Origin: Chitinophagaceae bacterium UBA4857
Lineage (GTDB): Bacteria > Bacteroidota > Bacteroidia > Chitinophagales > Chitinophagaceae
Direction: 5' to 3'
Length of the DNA: 7,177 nucleotides
Assembly (NCBI GenBank): GCA_002399735.1
Contig: DHEF01000020.1
Coordinates: 1-7,177, forward strand
Position 1 is the stretch's first letter, and every line of letters begins with the position of its first letter. The notes under the pieces were generated by a model. It ran no database searches, had not been told where the DNA came from, and was given only the letters and a program-made list of their open reading frames with translations. The translations under genes were made by a program, and so were the position numbers. This document shows, piece by piece, positions 1 through 6,033 of the stretch.

Positions 1-42
1 ACCTTATCCGGACAACAATGATTACCTAATTATCTAATTGTA

Positions 43-2541
43 CTAAAAAGCCAGACGGAAACTGCCAAACACGCCAAAACGTTTGGTAACAAAACTACTG
101 GAGCGTAGTTCCGATGTTGGTAACACACGCCATACACAATCAATACGTATAAAGCGTAAAATATTATCAATGCCGGTACCCAGTTCCAAATAAGTTTTTT
201 CGTTCAGGGTTTGAAAACTATGGCCTTGTTTAAAATTAAACTGTTGGTTTTCTTCGGACAGGCTGCCCCACAAAACCTTAGCGGTCCAAAACTGACGGAA
301 TTTTAGTTTAGGCATTATGCGGAAAATACCACTGCCCACATTGTGTTCAAAGTTGATACCGGCATATTGGTCATGTAAAAACTCAAACCGGTTCATCATA
401 TTATAGGCATATTTATTATAATAAAACAAATCGTTGCCCGGAGCCATATCCAAAAACACATAAGGTAGTGTGCCAAAGGTTTTACCACCAAATACCTGGA
501 AGGATATATTACCCAACGGTGGCACATTTATGTAATCGGAAACGCTGGCCGATATTTTTGTATAGTTATAACCACTGCTTAAAATATTTTTTATGCCCTT
601 GGTAAAATTAGCTTCTACAACAGGGTAGGGGCTACCTAAGCTGGTACGAAAAAAAGTAGATTCTATAAATTTTTCCAGGTAAGCAAAACGTAACCGTAAA
701 GATATTTCGGCCGTTGTCATAGCCTGGCTATTGGGCAATGCAAATGAATCTTTTGGCGGCAGATTTAAAAGCGGGTAATAGTTTTTATGGTTTACTGCAA
801 ACAAAGTGGAAAAGCCACTGCGGGTTTCGTTAAAAAATTCAAACTTCTTTTCTTCTACACGCAGGTACTTGCGGGTAACATGGCGTTTGCGAATAGCCAG
901 TGCAAAAATATTATCCTGAGTAACCTCGCCATAGTAGTTCTGGCCAAAATCCAAATCGTTTACATATGATAGTAAAAAGTATTGACGCGGATCTTTTTTA
1001 GGTAAATAAAATAATTCGCCCTTGCCTTTAAATTTTTTATCGCCAAAGCCATAGGCCAGGTAACCATGGTACCAGAATTTTTTATCAAAGTATTTATTAC
1101 TGGCTACATCAAAGCGCATACGAAAACCTTCCCAACCATTTGCGGTAAACCAGTTAAATGCCGATCCTAATTCTACATTTCCAACATCAAAGTAACCTGT
1201 TGCTAAAAACTTTAATTGTTTGGTAAGCCGTTGAAAAGTAGGACTGTTATTTAAAGTGTCCAGCATGGTAATAATTCCTTTTTCAATGCGGGACAATTCC
1301 TCATGTCTGGCACGTGATGATGACCAATAGCTGCTGTCTTTTTGTTCAGCCTCTTGCAAAACCAGTATTTCTTCCTGTTTTTTGTTTTTGAGAAGTTCGT
1401 TGGTTACCGTACTGTCATTTACTACTATATTACGGTAAGTGGTACTTTTTCGCCCGATAATCCCGGGTACTTTTTTTCCGGCCGGTGATACATCTGCTAC
1501 AAATTTGTCTTTGGATAAAAACCAGGTGCTATCATTAATTAAAGAAAACTCCTGTATCAGGCTCAGGCTTTCAACAAAATTTATATTGGCGTCTTTACCC
1601 AGGCGCAGGTTCATGCGTTGTATGGCAAATGTGCCTACATGCACCCAGCAGTCCCCTTCAAAGGTTGATGTGCCTTTACGGCGTGGTACAAAAGTTAAAT
1701 GAAAATAACGCTGTCCACCTATTTGTTGGGTATCTATTACATTATAGTTGTAATACATATCGCCATTATCGCTGGCGGGGCTTACAAACTGTTTATCAAA
1801 AACAGGAATAAAATTGTTGTAAACATTTATGTTCTGGTCCATGCCTCCTAAAAACTTAAGCATGCTTTCGTTTTTCACACCATTGGTATTAACGCCTTTA
1901 ATTATCTCACGTCTGCGTTGCGGCTTTTTCTGGTAGTAATAATCAGATACGGCTTCGGTTAAATAAGCCGGCAGGTATTTCTGGTTTTCGGAGGAGTCAA
2001 CCATGTGGCTGCTGATAATATCGTCCAGGCTTTTTAAAGGTTTTAACTTGGTAAAACGTTTAAAGTTCAGGTTTTTAATATCGAGCTCCAGCTTATTATA
2101 TAATTCGTACGAAAAGTTATCAAACTTATAGCGGTTATTCTTGTCTTTGTGTTGCACTATTTTACGCCATACCCATAAGCCGCGGTTAATACGTACTTTA
2201 ACCTGTACACCTTCATTAAAAGTACCTCTTTCCATTTGTATTTCTACAAACAGATTTGTGCTGTCCGAGGGTAATGAAAAAGTAAACGGTTGGTAGCCTA
2301 CGCAGGAAACAATAACAGTGTCCGAAGGCCATTCGGGATAAGCAAAACTAAAGCCGCCTGCCGAGTCGGTTAGTCCTCCATATGCTGTTCCTTTAAAGGT
2401 AATAGATGCAAATGGAATTTTTTCATCGCTCTGTACATCCCGTACAGTACCCGATAAATATTTTTGTGCGTACAGGTGGTGTACGCATATAAGCATTAAT
2501 ACAAACAGTATAATGCGAATACTCTTGTTATTGCCTGCCAT
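43..2541 (-). CDS. Exported DUF5686 protein with carboxypeptidase-regulatory-like N-terminal domain
   Basis: Encodes 832 residues from the ATG at 2541. The frame is also open from a TTG at 2550 (three more residues), but the ATG places a basic start (MAGNNKSIR) directly before a hydrophobic stretch (IILFVLMLICVHHLYA) that looks like a Sec signal peptide cleaved before Gln, so I prefer it. Numbering from the TTG, residues about 31-107 (YLSGTVRD, PFASI, TDSAGGFSF, VSCVGYQPF) form a CarboxypepD_reg-like beta-sandwich, as in many Bacteroidota surface proteins. Next comes a DUF5686-like region (WVWRKIVQHKDKNN, YLTEAVSDYYYQ). From about residue 444 to the end, alternating aromatic strands and a terminal Phe (FGSFRLAF) suggest an outer-membrane beta-barrel. 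The length is typical for this architecture. Biochemical role is unknown; a cell-envelope or outer-membrane place is inferred. It is transcribed away from dnaA and stands alone here; it stops at TAG, 42 bases from the window edge. Confidence 0.88.
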   Translation of the reverse strand: MAGNNKSIRIILFVLMLICVHHLYAQKYLSGTVRDVQSDEKIPFASITFKGTAYGGLTDSAGGFSFAYPEWPSDTVIVSCVGYQPFTFSLPSDSTNLFVEIQMERGTFNEGVQVKVRINRGLWVWRKIVQHKDKNNRYKFDNFSYELYNKLELDIKNLNFKRFTKLKPLKSLDDIISSHMVDSSENQKYLPAYLTEAVSDYYYQKKPQRRREIIKGVNTNGVKNESMLKFLGGMDQNINVYNNFIPVFDKQFVSPASDNGDMYYNYNVIDTQQIGGQRYFHLTFVPRRKGTSTFEGDCWVHVGTFAIQRMNLRLGKDANINFVESLSLIQEFSLINDSTWFLSKDKFVADVSPAGKKVPGIIGRKSTTYRNIVVNDSTVTNELLKNKKQEEILVLQEAEQKDSSYWSSSRARHEELSRIEKGIITMLDTLNNSPTFQRLTKQLKFLATGYFDVGNVELGSAFNWFTANGWEGFRMRFDVASNKYFDKKFWYHGYLAYGFGDKKFKGKGELFYLPKKDPRQYFLLSYVNDLDFGQNYYGEVTQDNIFALAIRKRHVTRKYLRVEEKKFEFFNETRSGFSTLFAVNHKNYYPLLNLPPKDSFALPNSQAMTTAEISLRLRFAYLEKFIESTFFRTSLGSPYPVVEANFTKGIKNILSSGYNYTKISASVSDYINVPPLGNISFQVFGGKTFGTLPYVFLDMAPGNDLFYYNKYAYNMMNRFEFLHDQYAGINFEHNVGSGIFRIMPKLKFRQFWTAKVLWGSLSEENQQFNFKQGHSFQTLNEKTYLELGTGIDNILRFIRIDCVWRVLPTSELRSSSFVTKRFGVFGSFRLAF

Positions 2542-3107
2542 TCGCCACAAAGCTAATTTAGTTTATAATACCGTGCTATTTTTCCTGAGTGCTTAAATGT
2601 TAAAAACAAGCAATTAGTGTTTTGGTTCTGAAAAGAATGACGGAGTTGTATTTTTAAATGAGAAAACAAAAAGGGATCTTCAAAATGGGTTAAGTGAGAA
2701 CAGGGAGAATGTTAATGGTTGATACAGATAATTGGGAACTTGATATATTATACCCGGACCTTTAAAAGACAGAATAAAGCCTGAATTATTTGGCTGTACA
2801 AGCAGATAAAGCACAACCTTTTTAACCGATTTTTCATCTAATCATCTGTAATATAAGGCTCAACAAAATTAACCCAACTACTATGGTGTTTTTATGTCAA
2901 CTTCCAAATTTTTAAACAAAAAAAGCCGGAAAATGACAGACTATTTTTTTAGAAAAAAAACAAACGAATAAAGTTTTTTATTATCAATTAAATGTAGATA
3001 TTCGCTTCCCGTCCAAATTTTTTTATTGACAATGTGTGGGAAAAAATGTGGATAGAACGACTTTAACCAACATTATTATCACGACTAATTAAACTGCCCC
3101 CTGACAG
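2542..3107. other. AT-rich intergenic region between divergent DUF5686 gene and dnaA
   Basis: I find no gene here on either strand. The right half is very AT-rich and full of homopolymer tracts: a T7-AG-A8 inverted run at 2944-2960, and further A/T runs to about 3025. It leads into two DnaA-box-like nonamers just before dnaA. Both flanking genes must be transcribed outward from this region. I see no complete Bacteroidota promoter (TTTG, about 20 bases, TAnnTTTG) for dnaA. A TTGACA at 3026-3031 followed after 17 bases by TGGATA is the nearest sigma-70-like arrangement and is weak. On the minus strand the -7-like element TAGCTTTG reads across 2555-2548, almost touching the DUF5686 start, but has no -33 partner. 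Confidence 0.6.
3035..3055 (-). promoter_or_regulatory. Pair of DnaA-box-like sites upstream of dnaA
   Basis: Read on the minus strand, 3055-3047 is CTATCCACA, one mismatch from the canonical DnaA box TTATCCACA. Positions 3043-3035 read TTTCCCACA, one mismatch from the looser consensus TTWTNCACA. The two have the same orientation and start 12 bases apart, close to one helical turn, 53-73 bases before the dnaA start and next to an AT-rich stretch. In many bacteria DnaA binds such sites to repress its own gene or to open the origin. Which role applies here, if either, is inference: two imperfect boxes are few for a full oriC. Confidence 0.4.
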
Positions 3108-4541
3108 ATGGATATGAACGCTGAAAAAATTTGGGCTAATTGTTTAAAGATCATAAAAGATATTGTAGAATGGCAGCATTATAAAACCTGGTTCGAGCCT
3201 ATTCAGGCTATTTCTGTTAAGGACAATGTTCTTATCATTCAGGTTCCAAGCCAGTTTTTCTTCGAGTATCTTGAAGAGCATTATGTAAATCTTTTAGCAA
3301 AAACATTAAAGCGAGAGCTAGGCAAAGACGCAAGATTGGAGTATAGGATAATGGTTGACAGCGGTAACAGCCGTAACAAGCCACTTACTATGGATGTAAC
3401 CGGTAACGGTTATAAAACATATTCTAACAATGAAATGGATTTTCCTTTGGTAATTAATAATCCCGTAAAAAATCCTTTTGTTATTCCGGGTCTGAAAAAA
3501 ATGCAGATAGACTCGCAGCTTAACGTTACTTATACCTTCGACTCATTTGTTGAAGGCGATAGTAATCGTGTAGCCCGTCGTGCAGGTAAAACTGTTGCCG
3601 AAAAACCCGGTGCCAATTCCTTTAATCCATTAGTAGTATATGGTGGCGTAGGTTTAGGTAAAACCCATTTAGTGCAAGCCATTGGCAACGAGGTTAAAAA
3701 ACTTAATCCCAATAAAGTGGTATTATATGTGAGCTCCGAAAAGTTCATTAACCAGTTTATGGATCATAGCCGTAATAACGCTATCAACGACTTCATACAT
3801 TTTTACCAGTTAATAGATGTATTAATAATAGATGATGTACAGTTTTTCAGTAAAGCTGAGCGTTCACAAGATGCCTTCTTTGCCATCTTTAACCACTTAC
3901 ATCAGTCAGGCAAACAATTAATATTAACCTCCGATAAGTCGCCCAAAGATATGGAGGGTGTACAGGAGCGTTTGTTAAGCCGCTTTCGCTGGGGACTTAG
4001 TGCCGACCTGCAAATACCCGATTACGAAACCCGTATAGAAATACTGGAACGTAAAATGAAAGCCGACGGGTTGGATATGCCTAAAGAAGTGGTAAAATAT
4101 ATTGCCTATAATATCAATAGCAATGTACGTGAGCTGGAAGGCGCATTAATTTCACTATTGGCACAATCTTCGCTAAATAGAAGGGAAATAGACCTTGATT
4201 TAGCAAAAAAAGTGTTACGAAATTTTATCAAATCAGCAAGTAAAGAAATAACGATTGATACCATCCAGAAAATGGTATGCGATTATTTCGATGTGGCCTA
4301 CGACAAGCTTTTGCAAAAAACACGCAAACGCGAAATTGTACAGGCGCGACAGATAACTATGTACCTGGCCAAAGCCTTTACCAAAAACTCACTTAAAACC
4401 ATAGGCGAGCATTTTGGTGGCCGCGACCATACCACCGTTATTCACTCCTGTCAAACAGTAAAAGATTTAATGGATACAGACAGCGTTTTCCGCGAAAACG
4501 TATTAGAACTGCAACAAAAGGTTCAGTTAGCGTCTATGTAA
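3108..4541 (+). CDS. dnaA: Chromosomal replication initiator protein DnaA
   Basis: Complete, 477 residues, within the usual length of DnaA. It is the AAA+ ATPase that binds DnaA boxes at oriC, melts the duplex and helps load the replicative helicase in the cytoplasm. Domain I is at about residues 1-80 (IWANCLKIIKD, TWFEPI), a short linker at about 81-135, and the AAA+ domain begins near YTFDSFVEGDSN (142-153). Visible motifs: Walker A GGVGLGKTH (179-187), Walker B VLIIDDVQ (238-245), sensor 1 LTSDK (273-277), the box VII arginine finger R292 in ERLLSRFRWG, and sensor 2 R341 in NVRELEGAL. Domain IV carries the DNA-binding signature GGRDHTTVIH (437-446). All key residues are present. The start is the ATG at 3108; a second ATG at 3114 (MNAEKIW) is equally plausible, since there is no Shine-Dalgarno to decide. 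It is not followed by dnaN; a terminator and a tRNA gene come next, so it is probably monocistronic. Confidence 0.98.
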   Translation: MDMNAEKIWANCLKIIKDIVEWQHYKTWFEPIQAISVKDNVLIIQVPSQFFFEYLEEHYVNLLAKTLKRELGKDARLEYRIMVDSGNSRNKPLTMDVTGNGYKTYSNNEMDFPLVINNPVKNPFVIPGLKKMQIDSQLNVTYTFDSFVEGDSNRVARRAGKTVAEKPGANSFNPLVVYGGVGLGKTHLVQAIGNEVKKLNPNKVVLYVSSEKFINQFMDHSRNNAINDFIHFYQLIDVLIIDDVQFFSKAERSQDAFFAIFNHLHQSGKQLILTSDKSPKDMEGVQERLLSRFRWGLSADLQIPDYETRIEILERKMKADGLDMPKEVVKYIAYNINSNVRELEGALISLLAQSSLNRREIDLDLAKKVLRNFIKSASKEITIDTIQKMVCDYFDVAYDKLLQKTRKREIVQARQITMYLAKAFTKNSLKTIGEHFGGRDHTTVIHSCQTVKDLMDTDSVFRENVLELQQKVQLASM

Positions 4542-4563
4542 TCCATTTGACATGTTAAAACAG

Positions 4564-4612
4564 CAAATCCCAAAGTCCGGAAAATTATTTCTGATTTTGG
4601 GATTTGTTTTTT
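4564..4612 (+). terminator. Intrinsic terminator of dnaA
   Basis: A perfect 11-base-pair inverted repeat (CAAATCCCAAA at 4564-4574, TTTGGGATTTG at 4596-4606) is followed directly by six T residues (4607-4612). It begins 22 bases after the dnaA stop, which supports dnaA being transcribed alone. Confidence 0.88.
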
Positions 4613-4642
4613 GGGTTATATCCCACTATATCTTTATTTTTG
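4610..4642 (+). promoter_or_regulatory. Bacteroidota-type promoter for tRNA-Ser
   Basis: TTTG at 4610-4613 and TATTTTTG at 4635-4642 match the -33 (TTTG) and -7 (TAnnTTTG) elements described for Bacteroidota primary sigma factors. The 21-base gap between them fits the usual spacing of about 20. The start of transcription would fall a few bases after 4642, giving a leader of about 20-25 bases before the mature tRNA 5' end at 4671. The -33 element overlaps the T-run of the dnaA terminator. A small hairpin CCCTT-CAAAA-AAGGG (4647-4661) lies in the predicted leader. Confidence 0.6.
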
Positions 4643-4670
4643 CCACCCCTTCAAAAAAGGGTCAGCCGAC

Positions 4671-4762
4671 GGTGAGGTGGATGAGTGGCTGAAATCAGTA
4701 GTTTGCTAAACTGCCGTACGGGTTAAACTGTACCGCGGGTTCGAATCCCGCCCTCACCGCCA
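4671..4762 (+). tRNA. tRNA-Ser (anticodon GCT)
   Basis: A full cloverleaf can be drawn. The acceptor stem GGTGAGG (4671-4677) pairs perfectly with CCTCACC (4752-4758). There is a 3-base-pair D stem (GAT/ATC). The anticodon stem GTAGT/ACTGC encloses loop TTGCTAA with anticodon GCT at 4705-4707, which reads AGC and AGU serine codons. The long variable arm, GTACGG pairing with CTGTAC around a 6-base loop, is characteristic of class II tRNAs such as tRNA-Ser. The T arm is GCGGG-TTCGAAT-CCCGC. The discriminator is G (4759), and CCA is encoded (4760-4762). The gene has its own promoter and terminator. tRNA 3' ends are common integration sites, relevant to the decayed DNA that follows. Confidence 0.97.
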
Positions 4763-4793
4763 CTCTCGTTCGTCTTAAAGAAACGAATAAGCG

Positions 4794-4828
4794 AAAAGCC
4801 TGTAAAATCGAGTGTTTACAGGCTTTTT
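4794..4828 (+). terminator. Intrinsic terminator of tRNA-Ser
   Basis: AAAAGCCTGTAAA (4794-4806) pairs with TTTACAGGCTTTT (4815-4827), a 13-base-pair stem with an 8-base loop, ending in five T residues (4824-4828). The A-run facing the T-run could let it work on both strands. It lies 32 bases after the encoded CCA. Confidence 0.85.
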
Positions 4829-5270
4829 ACTTTAGTGAGTTTTGAGCACTTTACTTAGATTCACTTATTTTGTCGGTGAAAATGTCCCGATTTCCCTACT
4901 TTATTGTACGTGACTTTACGTTACTCACTCGTCCGCACACTGGCAATGAACGAACTACAGCGTGACCGTTTCGGTAGACATAAAAAACTAATCAACAGTA
5001 TGAATATAAAATGAACCAATAATCCCTGTACCAATATATTCAAGCAGGCCTTGCATGTATGTACGTTTTCAGTGAGGTGTTATACGCATCTTTTAACTAC
5101 AGCCACAGAAGTTGTTTACTAAAAACAAGCTAACCTAAGTAGGACAACTTTCCTGTACATAATACAAGCAGGCTTTTCTGAGCCTGGCATTTAAAATATC
5201 CGCTAATTGTTTTTATGCTTTTATACTCTATATGATATAAATTTTATAAACACCTGTAAAGGTATATTAT
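4829..5270. other. Gene-free AT-rich region after the tRNA gene
   Basis: No convincing coding region is visible on either strand. The longest protein-like stretch I noted is a 22-codon frame at 4946-5014 (MNELQRDRFGRHKKLINSM...). It has no recognisable family and no flanking signals, so it is not called. Minor structures are a 6-base-pair hairpin CAGGCT-TTTCTG-AGCCTG at 5169-5186, without a T-run, and a 7-base inverted repeat AAGTTGT/ACAACTT at 5109-5115 and 5144-5150. The position straight after a tRNA gene suggests remnants of an integrated element, but no integrase fragment or repeated tRNA end was found. Confidence 0.5.
5252..5263. promoter_or_regulatory. Possible operator of the broken HipB-like gene
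   Basis: ACCT-GTAA-AGGT is a perfect 4+4 inverted repeat ending 7 bases before the ATG of the HipB-like pseudogene. Antitoxins of this kind usually bind short palindromes over their own promoter, so the location fits. The repeat is short enough to arise by chance, so this is only a candidate. Confidence 0.22.
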
Positions 5271-5697
5271 ATGGAAGGTAATAATATTTCAGATTTTATA
5301 AAATACAGCCGTAAGAAAAACGGCATGAACCAGAGGAATTGGCCCGGAAGGCCGGGGTAGGGCTTCGTTTTATTCGCAATCTGGAGCGGGGAAAAGAATC
5401 ATTACGCATGGATAAAGTGAACCAGGTGTTAGTACTGTTTGGTTATAAAATGATGACGGGGTCTGAAACCATATTTGATTCCTTTGAAATAATGCAATTC
5501 TATAGTCATATAGAAGTACATATTTACCTGAAAACAGTACGGAGTTCCTAGGGATAATTCTCGGGCCTGTCATGGCGGATGGGCAGATAAACGGATGGCA
5601 TTTTATTTCAAACAATAATGCCAAGTAGTACCCAAAAACGAAAGATAAAGACTTGGTACAACGTATTAATCATGCTGAGATAGAACATATCAACTAA
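5271..5697 (+). pseudogene. Broken XRE/HipB-like antitoxin gene with C-terminal extension
   Basis: Three frames join into one protein. Frame from ATG 5271: MEGNNISDFIKYSRKKNGMN then Q. After a missing base at about 5333/5334 (CAG-AGG where CAG-GAG is expected) the next frame gives EELARKAGVGLRFIRNLERG and then SLRMDKVNQVLVLFGYKMM. This is a clear XRE-type helix-turn-helix of the HipB kind, with the GVGLRFIRNLE recognition helix. A second one-base loss, somewhere in 5516-5530, moves to a frame reading YLPENSTEFLGIILG, then INGWHFISNNNAK, a TAG at 5626-5628, and YPKTKDKDLVQRINHAEI to TAA at 5695-5697. Restoring two bases makes 429 bases, that is 142 residues. I do not recognise the roughly 70-residue C-terminal part as a named domain. 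Without repair the product ends after 29 codons. It would have been the DNA-binding antitoxin and autorepressor of a HipBA/HipBST-type module; a HipA-like stump starts 8 bases later. Confidence 0.72.
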
Positions 5698-5705
5698 CAA
5701 GAATT

Positions 5706-5798
5706 ATGAGACGTTCCGGAAATATATTTTTTAAAGGTATCCTGTCCGGAAAAGTTTGGCAGGATGAAGATGGCTATGGCCAAACACCAGTAAAATAA
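5706..5798 (+). pseudogene. Stump of a HipA/HipS-like gene (N-terminal end only)
   Basis: A 30-codon frame begins with ATG 8 bases after the HipB-like stop codon, the spacing expected of a second operon gene. After MRRSG it reads NIFFKGILSGKVWQDEDGY, which resembles the beginning of the HipA N-terminal subdomain 1 (or free-standing HipS): a strand, a turn of the kind 'hydrophobic-G-x-L-x-G', and an acidic turn ending in GY. Family members continue for about 100 residues (HipS) or over 400 (HipA). Here similarity stops near GY and a TAA follows after GQTPVK; none of the kinase domain is found downstream. It therefore looks truncated by a deletion near 5780. The match is short, and much of the support comes from its position after a HipB-like gene. 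Confidence 0.45.
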
Positions 5799-6033
5799 GA
5801 TGTGTCGTTAATAAATTTACGTAAACAATATACCATGAAAGTAGTATTTTCATTTTATGACATTAGTCAAAAAGATTTACAATTATACTGATAAACAAGC
5901 CTTATAACGTAATATAATTGACGTATAATAAATAATTAAATATATAGTATTGTTCTTATTTACAAAATAAGTTTTATCTTCATAGCGAGCCATTAGATGC
6001 CGTGTAAGATTGACAACGGATTAACGCAACCAC
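5799..6033. other. AT-rich spacer, no gene seen
   Basis: Very AT-rich, with no supportable coding sequence. It contains a 7+7 inverted repeat CTTATTT-ACA-AAATAAG (5955-5971) followed by four T residues, which might be a weak terminator or chance in such AT-rich DNA. TAAGTTTT at 5968-5975 is one base from the -7 promoter element, but the only nearby TTG (5950-5952) is too close for a normal -33, so the promoter of the next gene is unresolved. The right end of the hip-related remnant and any deletion junction should lie here. Confidence 0.4.

Noticed and set aside
787..1811. Three plus-strand frames opposite the DUF5686 gene
   Set aside because: All are short, overlap the long coding frame on the other strand and show no domains or starts of their own.
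3530..3748. Minus-strand open frame inside dnaA
   Set aside because: It lies fully opposite the conserved AAA+ region of DnaA and its translation has no recognisable features; it is an antisense shadow.
4946..5014. 22-codon frame MNELQRDRFGRHKKLINSM...
   Set aside because: The composition is protein-like, but it is too short, has no family match that I know of and no supporting signals; it may be a remnant of coding DNA.
5109..5150. 7-base inverted repeat AAGTTGT/ACAACTT as possible insertion-sequence ends
   Set aside because: The repeats are only 28 bases apart, enclose no transposase and have no flanking direct repeat.
5370..5624. Minus-strand frame of 84 codons over the HipB-like pseudogene
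   Set aside because: The opposite strand carries clear helix-turn-helix coding signal; the minus translation looks like unstructured antisense.
5835..5891. 18-codon frame starting MKVVFSFYDISQKDL
   Set aside because: Too short and isolated in very AT-rich DNA; no evidence that it is translated.
4829..6033. Searched for a CRISPR array, an integrase remnant and a second copy of the tRNA 3' end
   Set aside because: No regularly spaced repeats, recombinase motif or duplicate of the tRNA end was found by eye in this region.
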